DNA of 64,000 nucleotides from Atherinomorus stipes (taxonomy: Eukaryota > Chordata > Actinopteri > Atheriniformes > Atherinidae): the NCBI GenBank assembly GCA_023101725.1, contig JALJCO010013720.1, positions 62,001-126,000 of the forward strand, written 5' to 3'. Of this stretch, positions 1 to 12,402 are shown in pieces; positions within the stretch are counted from its first letter, which is position 1, and every line of letters starts with the position of its first letter. The notes beneath the pieces are model-generated. The model did no database searches. It saw only the letters and a list, made by a program, of their open reading frames with translations, and had not been told where the DNA came from. A program made the translations under genes and the position numbers.

Positions 1-360
1 AAAATCATTACATGCCTTCGTCTGCCTTTATAAAGTCAGGATGAATATACATCTTGAACTTTGCAAACCTGTCACCAAAAGAATGTTTCACCAAAAACAT
101 TTCCAAGGAGGAATTAGGGTGTTAGCTCCACATTGAGAAATGTCAGGCTGCTTATACTGGGGCTAGAGTCTGTCTCAACTGATCTGGGTCCTTTCTTTGT
201 ACAAGAAACTCAGAAATATCTGCCTTTGTCTTCATGCTCATATCTTCCTCTACAAAATCAGACTGGTTCGAGGATATTTCTTCCCATGTTCATGTAGCTC
301 ATTTAAAACCAACTAGAAAAGTGCTCAGAGAGCGCAGGCCCCCAGTCTCTTCAAAACTGC
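1..360. other. Non-coding sequence, nothing recognised
   Basis: I see no exon, repeat structure or RNA gene. Composition is ordinary fish intergenic DNA. Confidence 0.5.
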
Positions 361-606
361 GGGAGCAGCTCGAGCCAAGTACACCTGCCTGCGCCTTGCA
401 GGAGTCAGATATTAGGCAGCGTTGGACATCCGATGGGTGTGAACAGTTAGTGAGGTTAGGGTTAGGGCTTAGGGATAGGGGGAAGGGTTATAATAAACGG
501 CTTAAAATGGTAATGTGGGCGGAGTTGGACGTCCGACCCTGCCTAATGTCCAACTCCGCCTCGTCCTCCAAGCCGCAGGTGGGACCTTGTCGCTCGAGCC
601 GTACCG
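361..606. mobile_element. Imperfect foldback (MITE-like) element
   Basis: The two halves are imperfect inverted repeats. GCTCGAG at 367 pairs with CTCGAGC near 593, ATTAGGCAG at 411 pairs with CTGCCTAAT near 537, and a GTTGGAC-type core is present in both arms. A nested palindrome, GGCGGAGTTGGAC/GTCCAACTCCGCC, lies at about 518-560. The loop contains degenerate TTAGGG-like repeats (454-480). No open frame of interest and no clear target duplication is visible, so the superfamily is unassigned. Confidence 0.5.
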
Positions 607-1269
607 ATGATAACGAAGCCTTGTTTGGTGTGGTCACATGCTTAAAACAATGCTGAGTAAACTCCCGGTTTATAAGATCAGGCGGAACCGAGCAAATGGG
701 CTCAGGCACGGTGTAGTTTTAAATGGAGAGCAGAGCTCTCCTAGAAGCTGCTTCCCCACGTGGCCTAATCTCACAATGACAAGGGATCCTTAAAAAAAAA
801 TTCCTGGATCCAAACGGTGATCTGGATCAACACCAAAATTTTACAGTTTCTTCCTGGTGCCATTATCAACATTCCTCAAAAATTCAATCCAAATCTGTTC
901 AGTACTTTCTGAGTCATTTTGCTAACACACAGACAGATACTGGTGATTACATTTACGTCCGCCACTTCTAGGCACACACTGTCTGATTTTCTCAATCGTG
1001 TCTCCCAGGTCCTCATCAAACTTCACGAATAGATGCGTGGGTCAAACGTTCATCATGCAGAATTCATGCTCTCATACTATACAATGCTTTGAAGCCCTGT
1101 GCTTGGATACAACTCTACTGCTCACACTGTACATCCATACAGGACACGTCAGATGTTGTGACCGGGAAAAATAACATGAAACATCATCATGTATGTTTGC
1201 TGTTTGCTGTTGATCCTCCCAAAAAATGCGCTGCATCCTTGTTTCCATGTTTTGATCCATCCTTTTTTT
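607..1269. other. Non-coding sequence
   Basis: I see no gene or clear repeat boundary in this stretch. Confidence 0.4.
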
Positions 1270-1840
1270 TTTCTTAGCTTTCTATCAACTAGCAGGTGGA
1301 TGCTAGAAACAACTGCAGGCATCTTTGTGGGTAAAAATGCTATACGTACAACCTCAGCACTGGTAAGAGAAGAGCCCACCCCTGAGTCCCTGGACTCTAC
1401 TTCCTCATCGACAGGCATGCTGGTGGGATTGAGGAGGTCTTCGAAGTATTCCCTCCACCGACCCAAAACATCCCAAATTGAGGTCAGCAGACCACCATCC
1501 CCACTGTACACAGTGTTGATGGTGCACTGCTTCCTCCTCCTGAGCCACATAATGGTTGACCAGAATCGCCGTGAAGCTGTCCGGAAATTATTTTACATGG
1601 CCTCTCCAAACTCCTCCCATCTCCGAGGCTCTGCTTAGCCTGGTGAGACCTGTCAGCTGCTTACGGAGTCCCACAGGCCAGGAAGGCCCGATAGAACTCC
1701 TTCTTCAGCTTGACAGTATTCCTCACTACCGGTGTCCACCAATGAGTTTGGGGGTTACCACCAAAACCGGCACCGACAACTTTACAGCCACTGCTCTGAC
1801 TAGCAGCTTCAGCAATAGAGGTGCTGACTCATGCTAATAA
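1270..1840 (-). mobile_element. Degraded non-LTR retrotransposon (LINE) ORF2 fragment
   Basis: The minus strand encodes a recognisable piece of the linker between endonuclease and reverse transcriptase of fish LINEs: INTVYSGDGGLLTSIWDVLG, then a segment with RWREYFEDLLNPTS and DSGVGSSLTSAEV. Upstream (higher coordinates) lies degraded matter like FYRAFLACGTP and FRTASRRFWSTI with stop codons. The reverse transcriptase itself is missing; homology ends near 1310 followed by an A-rich run on the minus strand. This is a 5'/middle fragment of a dead copy. The clade cannot be set from this piece alone. Confidence 0.7.
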
Positions 1841-3140
1841 TGATTTCATGAAGAGAGATGCTATTTATTACCTTCAGTTACTCCTTGACAGCAAATATAG
1901 CGAAGAGCTTAAGTAAAAGAAAAAGATTTTACACAAGTTTTAAGAAAGCCTTCACCAGGCAAAATCCACCGGGGATCAGATTGTCTCAATTTGGCACAGT
2001 TTTACATCAAGCTATGAAAATGAAGACAGTAACTATGATATAGGAGTGATTACATTATGAAATATATACATTAAGCCAAAAGAGACAAATGCAGTGAAAA
2101 TATGAAAAAAAAATGTATTCATTAGATTGCCTTGCTTTAGTGCTATATTGTGGTGATCTGTTCATATAAAAGGTAAATAACTGGCATGTCAACACAAATT
2201 AGCATGTCAATTAGCTTGTAATCACGAAGGTAACCAACAAAAGTGATCACAATTTAAAAAGAGTACAAGAACTCACTCATAGACCATCCAACTATCATGT
2301 GGGAAAAAATATCTCCATTTGAACTGGCAAGTTGCAGCTGTCTGAGTCAGGAGGATCTGGTAACTCCTTGTCTGGTTGCTGCTGTATCTCTGCTAATATC
2401 TCTGCTGTCTTAATGATGTACATCTTTCTTTCCCAACCAAATGTTATTTTCCAAACGATATAAAACTTCAAATAGAACTATCCAACTCAAAACATCCAGC
2501 AGACACAAACAAAACACCGGTCCGTCCGACTTATCCCTCTGCTCTGCGTCAAAGCCCTATTGCGGAACATCCTCCAGTGTTTTAGACACAGAGAAATGTT
2601 ATCTGGGTAATGTAGTTTACAAAAATCTTGGTAGCATTTGATTCAGTAGCTTCTTTGCTTTCTTAGGACTACAAAATCTGCCATGCTGTGGCAAAGTTTT
2701 AAAGCAATATAAACCGATAATTTCTGCTAATTTAACGTCTTAAATGTCTTGTACTGAGCCCATTAAGGTTAAAATTAGTTTCTAAACATTAATAAACATT
2801 ATTCTTTGCACTAAAGTACACTTTTTATCATGTTTTGAGCACATTAGGGTCAAAGCTTCATGTAACAGTTGACATACACAGCAGTGCTCTCTTTATTTAT
2901 TGGTTAATATTCGATGATCATGCATGTAAGTTCTTGGGCCCGTATACAGGCCCATTTGACACAGAAAATGTGACTGGAAAAACGTTGCTGTCCTCTTTCA
3001 CCAATGAACTGTCAATCACTTGACTTGGTACTTTAGGTGTCCAATCAAATTTTAGCTCTACCCCTGTTTTCTTTCCCCCAAAATGAATCTGTGTATTACT
3101 TGTTCTTGCAGAAAATATCAACCGACAATCAAAGAATAGA
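1841..3140. other. AT-rich non-coding sequence
   Basis: I see no gene. The stretch is AT-rich with short A/T runs and no repeat that I can delimit. Confidence 0.4.
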
Positions 3141-3358
3141 CTCTAGTGCAGGGTTACTCAATTCAGTCTCATGAAGGCCACAGTCCAGCAGGTTTTTCAT
3201 GTCTCCCTGCCCTAACACACCTGACTCAGATTGAATAGATCCAATAGCCAATCAAGCTCTGCACAATGATTCATTAATTTGTGTTGGATGACGGAGACAT
3301 GGGAAACCTGCTGGATTGCTGCCCTCACAAGACTGGAATGAGTAACCCTGCTCCAGTG
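3141..3358. mobile_element. hAT-type MITE with 8-bp target site duplication
   Basis: The element body 3149-3350 starts CAGGGTTACTCAATTC and ends GGAATGAGTAACCCTG, near-perfect terminal inverted repeats of about 16 bp. It is flanked by 8-bp duplications CTCTAGTG (3141-3148) and CTCCAGTG (3351-3358), which differ at one base. An 8-bp duplication and CAGGG-type ends are typical of hAT elements. At 202 bp with no coding frame it is non-autonomous. Confidence 0.8.
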
Positions 3359-3720
3359 GTTGTGAGAGCAACCAACAATGAAGTGTAAAAATGATGTCAG
3401 GTAGTTTATAACTTACGAGCAATGTCACTGCCTAAACCTAAACAAGAAGCAATCACAATTTTAAGTTAAGTTTTGTTGTCTTATTGACTGAAAGTCTGAT
3501 TTATTTGTTCTGAGTGTTCCCCCTGTTTTTTTTTCCGTTTGAGGCTTTGTGGTCTGTTAACACTGGAGAATGATGCTCGCTCCGTGTAGAATGCTCATGC
3601 TATATTTCTCTCCTGCCTCTACATGGGCAGTAGTTTAGAGGACAATGTGGATCATATTTAAGGATATGATGCCTATTTTTTCATACCCTTAATAATCCAC
3701 AGGGTATGAAAAATAACCTA

Positions 3721-3783
3721 CACTACCAGTCAAAGGTTTGGACACACTTTCCCATTGAATGTCCAAACTTTTTACTGGTAGTG
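3721..3783. mobile_element. Tiny Tc1-like foldback remnant
   Basis: CACTACCAGT at the left end and ACTGGTAGTG at the right end are inverted, with GTTTGGAC/GTCCAAAC inside. The left end is preceded by TA, the Tc1/mariner target. Only the termini remain, in 63 bp. The same terminus type recurs near 56.2-56.9 kb. Confidence 0.65.
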
Positions 3784-4638
3784 CATTTTTCATTTTGGTT
3801 GAACATTTTACACATCACATTTGTGTGTGTTTATTGATTTATCTTAGTGTTATTTTGTTGTGTTTTAAATTGTTTTTCCTCAAAAGTAAATGATTTATAG
3901 CTTGATTATCAGAGCTATATGATCAATTACTTTAATTGAAATGACAACATGAAAATGATAAAAGGTAGTTTTATATTTATAATTTTGATTTTAATAATTA
4001 AACTTATGTGTTTAGTGTCTGTAGTAATCCTTGAATGTTTCACATGTGCTGAACACAATGAACAGATTTCTAAGTGAAAACACTTTGTAAATGTGCCCTG
4101 GCAAAAGCTCATATCCTGTGGTTACAGAACTTCTCCCACAGAGGTACTCATGGTTGAAATGATTGACATGAGGTTTATATATCGGTGCAGTCATCTGTGG
4201 CTGTCTTCAAAGTGCAACTCATGCAACTTCTGAAGTGTTCAAAACTCCTTTTTGAGCTATAGGTTGTTGCAAGCTGCTAAATTTGTAAAATCTGAATACT
4301 GTAAGATAGTTTAAACCTGACATAAAATTTAATTCTCTGTCTTAAAGTATTTTTTCACATCTCTCATGTACAGTATGCCCTTTTACCTTGTTCATGACAA
4401 AGAAGGCAAATAGTCAATATTGCTCTTTTTGTTTAACAGTTCGTTTTTGAAAGCTCGACTTAAGCTAATTTATCATATTTTTTTTACACTTTAATGATCA
4501 AATGTCAGTTGATTATGGACTGCACTGAATTAAACTGGACTGTTGGATTCACAGTACATTTTGTCTCTGTGACCCTTAAAATCTATTGGACTGTGCTCAT
4601 GGGAAACTTCCAGCGGCCGCCAGTGGACATTTTGCTTT
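3784..4638. other. AT-rich non-coding sequence
   Basis: No exon or delimited repeat was seen here. Confidence 0.4.
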
Positions 4639-5387
4639 TTAAAGGTGATAGCTACAAGTTTAATTTCTTCCCATCAGAAGGTGTTGCACTCACACTCACT
4701 CAGTCTCACTTCAACCTTTAAGTACACCTATACTGTAGGTGGTGTTGACAGCAGACTAAAGACACATTTGAATCTTTTGACACCAACTCACTTGCAGATG
4801 AACTTGACAAACCCACTGTAACATGCATAGGCCAGGTTACACAACTGGCTAACTGATAATTAGCATTAGAAACGTTAAGGAACCAGCTAACCATTAAAAT
4901 TCTTTTTAACACTCACTTGGCTACTCAATTATTTGCAATGTTACAGAACTGGCTACCTGTTAATTAGCATTAGCTTATGTTTCCAGGAGAAAATCGTCAA
5001 CCTGTGCAGGCTTTTGCTTCCTTCACGCTCATCTTGCTTCATTTTTTGTTTGCTTGAATTTGAGAAATGTAATGCAAGGAAGGTGTTATTTCTATAGAGC
5101 TATCAATAGACAGGAGTTGATTTTCTATCAATAGAAATCAACTCCTGAGCTAATGCTAATGATACAGAATCCTTCAGTGTAGACTTTGGCATGGTAACTA
5201 AATGTGAATATCTATATTTTGGACTTGTCAGAATTGATAAAACAATTATTTATATGCTATGGAAACTGTTTTTTTTTTTTAAAGCAAAATTAATACTTTC
5301 ATTCTGCACCACTCTAGATGCTCTGTGGATTTTTTTTATTTTTTTTAATAATTGTTTTGATTAAAAAGTTGTAGCTATCACCTTTAA
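4639..5387. mobile_element. TTAA-bounded non-autonomous DNA element (about 740 bp)
   Basis: TTAA-AGGTGATAGCTACAA at 4639 is matched by its inverted copy at the right end (TTGTAGCTATCACCT, then TTTAAAGG near 5370-5390), giving terminal inverted repeats of about 16-20 bp. TTAA borders are typical of piggyBac and Kolobok superfamilies. No transposase is encoded. Inside is a 104-bp-spaced duplication (4835-4869 and 4939-4973) with the shared core AACTGGCTA and TAATTAGCATTAG. Confidence 0.65.
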
Positions 5388-8300
5388 AGGGTTGCATTTT
5401 TCAAAGAAATAGGTCACTTATGTTTTCAAGTACTGTAAACAGCTGGGCACCTGTACTTACCTTGACAAATTCACGGCGACTAACATTGTAGCGCTTTCTG
5501 TTGAATGAAAGAGATTTCTTTCTCTGTTAGGAGTGTTGAATATTTATCTCAAAGTAATCTGTACATTTTTAAACAGATTAGTAAATTAATCTCTATGACA
5601 CATAGCTACTAAAAAGGGCTCTCTTTTTTTTTATTTGTTTATTTGGCAGGAACATTGCATTTTTGCATAGTTACAAAACAAAAACAGCTGATGCCATGCA
5701 AATAAGAGTTTATAGCTGAAGCTAGTTTACAAATCCCGTCCTTGAATGGGCTATGAATTTATTTAAGATTGTGAAAGCTGTAGTGAAAAGGAACAGAAAA
5801 GCAGGCTCAGCTAGAGGACTAATATTGTGATCGGTTATGGTTGGTCAGTCATCCCTCTTCTGGAAGCCATCTGCTTTGACATGTTACTCTGCCACTATTC
5901 TTGCTTGAATATAAATGGAAATTACATAAATACAGTTTGCACATCAGTTCACAGAGGTTGGGACACCAAAATAAGTAAAGAAAATAAACATAAAAATAAA
6001 GAAAGACAGCATTATTGATGCATTAAAGGGGTAGGACTATTAAATATGATCTTTTCTATAAGCTGACAGTAATGAGTATATGCAACAGCTCACGTTTTCA
6101 GTTCACTTGGGTTTGAAGTCTCCACTACTATGTTTTTGCCAAGAGCTCTAAACCCTGAGCCAGGTATAAAATTCAGGAAGTGTTCTTCCATTCCTTTGGC
6201 TTACGTGCTGTGAAAAAACTGAGCAAAACTCTGTAATGTGCTAGTCAGTCTCATAAGGCTCCTTATTCATTTCTTTCTTTTTTAAGTTTTGTCAGCTGGT
6301 GAATACACTGGTGTTAATCAAAGTTGACATTCAGGACTCAATGTGGTCATAATTTGTGATTCTATAAGACATGATGTATGAAAATGTTCTCAGAGAACCT
6401 GATATTTTATGCTATTGTTGCATCTTTTCCTACATTTGCAGCACACAGGTCTAGCAACTCTCAAGTAGCCTCATTCTCTACTTGAGCTGACCACCACACA
6501 AGCCAAGAGACGCTGTATGAAGTCATCACCAGAGTCAAGAGCTACTGTGCCACAGAGATGTTGCTCAAGGAGGGAAGAAAAGTTGGCAGGAAGTCAGTGT
6601 TGTGTCACTGGAGAGGTTGTGCAATGGGAGGAGGAAGAATGAAAGGAAAGTGGGGAGGAAGGGGTTGAGAGGTGGATGATTTGGAGAGTCTTACAGAGAG
6701 TAAGGGGAAATTGTTGCATGAATAAAGGAAAAGACAAAGATAAAAGCAAAGATAAAGGGGAGTGGAGGAAGGTAAACCAGACTGGTGGATGTGCTGGAGA
6801 ACGCTGGTGTTGATAGAGGAGGTGAAAGACATTTTCTCTGGCTCCAGGCCCAGCTGGTGTCTACGCTGGACTGCTGCGAGTGTCAGATCTTTATTCCAAC
6901 CATGGAGACAGCTGGAGGTGTCAACACTGTTCTGGCTTCAGTTGTACCTCCTTACTCAGCCTTGTGTTTGTGCACACAGAAGCCATACTAACACAACAAG
7001 CAGATAGTTGACACAGAGTCTCCCTCAACTTGCATGAATAAGATTAAATCTGGGAATTGATTTTTCTTTTTCCCCCATCCTTGCATTTGAGGAAAAAACA
7101 GCTTCTTAACTCCCAAATTGTATCATGGCCACTTGAAAACCAAAAGTCACTTGCGGGGTGTATAATAAAGCATGACAAAACCCTCAAGAAAAGTTATGGA
7201 GAGGCTTTCATGGCCCATTTACATTGAAACAATCATTCAGTACTGAGGTTTCAAATTCTCAAGAGCCACAGAAAGACATTCAAGGGGTTAACCCTTAACT
7301 ACAAATCAAACTGGAAGGAAAGCTTTCTATGCTTCTATTAATGGGTTCCAGAAAAGACGTAGCTCTTGACTATCTCCTGTGTGTCTCTGAAAGCCCCATG
7401 TGGCTTTTAAATCTTTATCTAAGGAGAGGGTAAAAGTGAGAAGATAAAAGGAAGCTTTTTCTAGATTCACATTTTTGTACTTAAACTGAGTCCACAAAGG
7501 TAACACGTCCTGCCACCGAGATATATTGTGGAGAAAAAGAGGCTGCAGTGTGTATGAGAAAGACACATTCCTCAGTAATGAGGTTAGTTCTGGTCTGATA
7601 GGTGAGTGAGAATGATAGGACAGTCTCTGCAGGACAGCCAAAGCAGTCTCAAAGCAATACTCCGAAACAATATTTAAAGACCTTTGACAAGGCCCATTAT
7701 GTCAGAAGTACTGATTTATTTTTGTTTTTTGTTTGTGTGTGTGTGTGTGTGTGTCGTTGTTGTTTTGTTTGTTTGTTTTGTGAAGTAAAATGTATTGGGT
7801 CTGCAGCTCTTCTAGTTTAAGTTTGACAAATCACTGTCAGTTGACTTCAACATAATGGGTCCATTTTTGGAAGGAAAATCCTTTATTACCTACAAATCAG
7901 AAACAATTGATGGACTGAAAGACTTGTTTTGCACAAGTTGCACACATCAAGCAGAGCCATCTCAACAGTGATTTTTGTTTTGATGATTAGTTTAAGTTTT
8001 AAGTTGTCAACCAAATGCCTTTAACATTTCCTTTAAAACATGTCATCAAGAGAGAACAGATGTGCGAAAAGTGAATGGTTCATTTGTTGTTGTTGTTGAA
8101 AAGATTCTGAGAAAAAAAAAAAAAAAAAACTGTCCCTGTAAGCAAATATCTTTGGAATTTTTTAAATATTGCCGCATCAAACTCAAGCAAGCAGATGTGT
8201 TTATAGGAAATGGGATTCCTAATAAATCTGTGGCATAATGTTATTGAATTAGTAAGGACTTAGGACCAGATACCATATTAAATCCTGTCTTTTCCAGTTC

Positions 8301-9635
8301 ACTGCTTTCAATAGCAATATATTCCAGTCTCACATGATAAACTTGCGTATCCTCCATCGTTTTTCATCACCTCTAGTGAGGTATTGGATAAGGGTGATGA
8401 TGAATAATAAATGAGCCTGAATTTTCTGATGGAATTCCCATTTGGGCTGTGAACAGTTTTCAGGAAAGAGGATTTATACTTAATACCTCACGGTGCCCCC
8501 CTCCAACAGTTGCTGTTTGTCGCACAGATTAATGGTCAGATCTCCATTTCTTCCCTGGCATGATGTGTAATTTGCTGCCATTTAAAGACACTTATTAGTC
8601 TGAGGACTCAAATCTTGGATGTTCATGCTGAATTAGAGTGGCTATTTCTTTTATAAGTGAAAGAAAAGAATCAAATCTGCATGTATACAAAAGCATAAAT
8701 GCACAGCAAGTAAACATGGAAGACCTGAACAGCATGTTTTTAAAGGGTGAAATATCATCACTTCTCAGTTATGAAGGTGTACCTTTAACTTTTGCTTGTT
8801 GCAATACAAGGGATTAACCATGAATTTATCAGGTTTATTATCAGATGTCTAACGTGATTGTCCGTGCCATTTTTGTCCATTGTTTACATTTTTGGATATA
8901 CTGATTTCTGCAACTTGATTCAGCCACCCTTCTGTTTGGTGTCAGAAAATGTTACTGAATTGATATTTTAGCATGACTAGACACTTCAAGTGCTGGTGAC
9001 ATGATTTTGACATTTTTTGCCATATCATTTGCCATACCATTTTCTATAAAACATAGACCAAAAGGTTATTCATGATGATCTATTTAACAAATACAGGCAC
9101 GCCTGCATAAATGAATTAGGAAACACCACTGTATTTCAAAACATTTGACCAGTGGTGCTTTGACCAGTGGCGCTTAAACAGGACGGCGTCAGCACAAGAA
9201 TCTCTGCTGCCCTGCTAACGTGGAAGCTAGTGGCTTCATTGCAGTTTTTAAGCTACTTTTCCAGTTTCATCGATGTACAGCTACAGCTTTGCCTACATGT
9301 TGTCTTGCACAGGGGGCGTCTCCAGCCTTTGAGGACAACCTGGGAGTAGCCCAGAGTCAGACCAGATCCAAATGTGAAAAAATTAGAAGAGCTTTTTTCT
9401 AGTCTTTCCCCACAAAAATGTCTTTTAGAAGGCAATAATAGACATAATGGAGTAGATAAAATGTCATTTTAATTATAAAAAAATAATGAACTACAAAATC
9501 AACAATGAAATGTTGGCCATTATATTATTAAAACACATGCACTGCACTCACACATAACAGTTTATTATTCACCTTTTGTCTTCTCTTTGACTCATCACTG
9601 ACCCTCCTCCTCATCACATCATTCTCACTTGCTCT
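5388..9635. other. Gene-free stretch with minor simple repeats
   Basis: No exon is recognisable. It contains a (GT)n tract at about 7732-7754 and a poly-A run at 8112-8129. The remainder is AT-rich intergenic DNA with no element I could delimit. Confidence 0.4.
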
Positions 9636-9790
9636 TCTTATCTCATTATTTGCTCTTCTTTTTCTTCCTAATTTGTTCTCCTCTCTCCATTTGTTCTCTT
9701 CTGCTCATCATTTGTTCTCCTTTTTTCCTGCTCATTTTCTTTTCTTTTCCCCATCATTTGTTCTCTTTTTTTTGTCCTTATTTATTTATT
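9636..9790 (+). repeat. Pyrimidine-rich irregular minisatellite
   Basis: Four to five imperfect units each contain ATTTGTTCTC followed by a C/T-rich filler. The strand is almost free of purines apart from the unit cores. Confidence 0.6.
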
Positions 9791-9793
9791 TAT

Positions 9794-10037
9794 AGGTTTC
9801 ACAAATCAGAACAGTGCTTTAATTAATCTACAGCTTCTAAGGAACATTTGAGACCAGGTTTGCAGATTGAAAGTATTGAGGTTTTTGATTGGGACCTGGT
9901 CTAAGGTGGTCTATATGATAATTAAGCCACAAAATGTGGATATTTTTCATTTCCACAAATAAAATACAGGTTTCACAAATCAGAAACTGTGCTTGAATTA
10001 ATCTACAGTCCCTAAGGAACATCTGAATCCAGGTTTG
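9794..10037 (+). repeat. Direct duplication, two copies of about 70 bp
   Basis: AGGTTTCACAAATCAG begins at 9794 and again at 9968. Each is followed by a similar block (TTAATCTACAG, AAGGAACAT, CCAGGTTTG) to about 9863 and 10037. The offset is 174 bp, so this may be two units of a longer tandem repeat. Confidence 0.75.
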
Positions 10038-11935
10038 AAAAGTGTACGTGCTGTAGTTTTTATACAGAAACTTGTTAAATGTTGTCAGTAGAAAATAATT
10101 TGAGTGGAATTGCCCTTTAAGTCAAAATGTAAACGAAAGCTGGCAGTGGGTTGCTAATGTCAGCCTCGTTTTTCATGTTGGGAGATTTCATGTTGACTTT
10201 TTCATATTGTTTTTAAACTAGAAAAAAGAGCCAACACTACTGCAGTATATCTTACCTTTTACTTTTCTGCTGAAAAAACTAAGAAGTTGTAACTGCTGCT
10301 TTCTCTTATATTTTCTGTCCATTTCTGCTCTCCTCTGCTGATAGAGATGCTGCTCTCCGCTGCACATGTGCACACTGTGCTGACAAACTTGCGTCAAAGA
10401 CGGGGGACTAATCGGACTTCCCACACACAAGCTTACTCACGATGTCAAACCACACCAACTGGAGCTAGGCTGGAGCTTTGTGCATTCATGGTGTGTTTAA
10501 GTGCTGGTGAAAAGCTGGGTCATCTGGATTTTCATCTGATTTTTTTCCGGAAAAGGTGGTTAAACAGTAAATTCACACCCGGTGCTAGACTCAAAACATC
10601 TGGGGCTGAAGCCCCGGGAAAATCGGCTGGCGACGCCACTAGTAGGCCTATTGCAGGTTAATGTTTTAAAGCTCATAAGGACAGTGTTAGTTAATTAAAC
10701 TGTCCTACAGATCCTGAGTTACATTGGAAGTAAATAAAGTAGGTCTGACTTTCCGCGTACCAGTGGGAGACCTACACATCGCTGCCAGTAAAGTTCCACT
10801 GCTCAGTAGGGATGTGAATCCCCACCAAGGAGGCTGATTGAGACGCATCTCGATACTCTGCCAGCAATACAATACATTAATGATATGGTGAAACTCCCTG
10901 TCAATATGATGCGATTTACCAATGATTTGGCTACGATCTGACTTTATACAATGCAGTTCGGTTTGAAGCAATTCATGCTGCGACTCAAAATGATTCAACA
11001 CAAAACAAAGTATTTACAAGTCCTCATCTGGTTTCTAATCATCATCACAACTATTTTGCCTTAGCCCTTTTACTGTGAAGGATGTATTTAATATTTACGT
11101 TTTTGATTGTTTTCTATAAATAAAACCAATAAATCCATCCTGAATCATCTGAGGAAGATTCAGGGGAGCAGGGTATCCACGCCATGCTGCCCACCTTGCC
11201 ATGTTTGTCATGCTGCTGACATCTTTCACAGCAGCGTGACAGTGTTTTCAAACCACGGATGTCTTGTCAAGTTTTCCATCTTCCTACTTAAAAAAATCTG
11301 AAGTATCGGCAAACTTTTGACGTGTCTTCAGAGATGCGCTAAATATGTTCTCTTGTCTTGCTTCCTTCCGTGTTTGCTGTTTACTTAACTGCAGCTGCGC
11401 CACTGCTCCTATGTTTTAAAAACAAAAGTTAAAAGATAGTGATGGTATGTTCAAGGCGCGTGCCTCCAGAAATATGGGTGAGGAGGAGACAAACTGACAG
11501 TGCAGTCACATCTCACACGTCTGTGTTGGACCACCAATTGAAATCGGTGAATCTCTACATCGCTAGTCTAGAGCTATTCTGTTTACTGGAGCTTCAGCCA
11601 ACAACGTGTTGAGACTTCTAACACATGTAGCTGCAGTCATATCTGCTGGAATAGTCTTCCTCCACCAGTGTTTGATACTCAGAACAGTGAAGTGAGACAG
11701 CTGCACCTCGGCCATCACAGAGCTTCTCCAGATGCTTCCAAAGATGCATCCTTTCCTCCATCCTCATCTTGATAAATGGGGAATATTCTAAACTTGGCTG
11801 GAACCATGTAAGTTGTTATCTCCTACTTTTTAAAGGCTAATTATTTGCCACGAGTTAGCCACAGCTGATGCAGTGAAATTGTGTGCCTCAACATCATCAC
11901 TCCTGACTCTGCATTGGACCCAGTGCAGGTCTAAG
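10038..11935. other. Gene-free stretch with probable degraded transposon sequence
   Basis: No exon is recognised. The part from about 10800 to 11580 resembles a decayed DNA element: GGGATGTGAATC near 10808 and ATTGAAATCGGTGAATCTCT near 11537 look like opposite ends. The stretch near 10600-10650 (GAAGCCCCGGGAAAATCGGC) also has the look of a repeat end. Neither can be delimited with confidence. Confidence 0.3.
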
Positions 11936-12323
11936 TTGCTCCTTTAAGGAATAGAACACCCACAGAATGATGTGCCTTCATTTTCTACTCACTGTCACGC
12001 TGAGCAAGACTCTGGAGCACTTTTTTAATACCTCAAATGCAGCTGGTGATCCAGAAGGCTTCTCGTTATCCGCTGACATTCATATAATGGAGTTCACCGG
12101 CGACTGAACCAAAAAGGTCCATAAAAGTCCACAAAAATTTGACAATATTCCTTCATACTGCTTGTCCAAAGTAATCCAAGTGTCCTGAGTGGGTGGTGTC
12201 CATAATTTACAGGAAATGACATTTAGTATGTTTTTAGAGCCTAAGCAGTTACGTGGCATTTCCTGGAACCACGCCCATGTGAGTTCACCACACTTTGGAA
12301 ACCGCAGCAGACGAGATTGCGTG
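11936..12323. mobile_element. Probable short interspersed/MITE element
   Basis: The start, CTCCTTTAAGGAATAGAACACCC followed by TTTTCTACTCACTGTC, strongly resembles the widespread fish repeat whose ends read TTTAAAGGAATAGTTCACCC. The right end is unclear because a tetranucleotide microsatellite follows. Confidence 0.4.
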
Positions 12324-12324
12324 T

Positions 12325-12400
<76 letters not shown>

Positions 12401-12402
12401 TC
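12324..12402 (+). repeat. (TTTC)n microsatellite
   Basis: About 19 uninterrupted TTTC units. Long frames through it encode only Phe/Leu/Ser repeats and are not genes. Confidence 0.98.
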
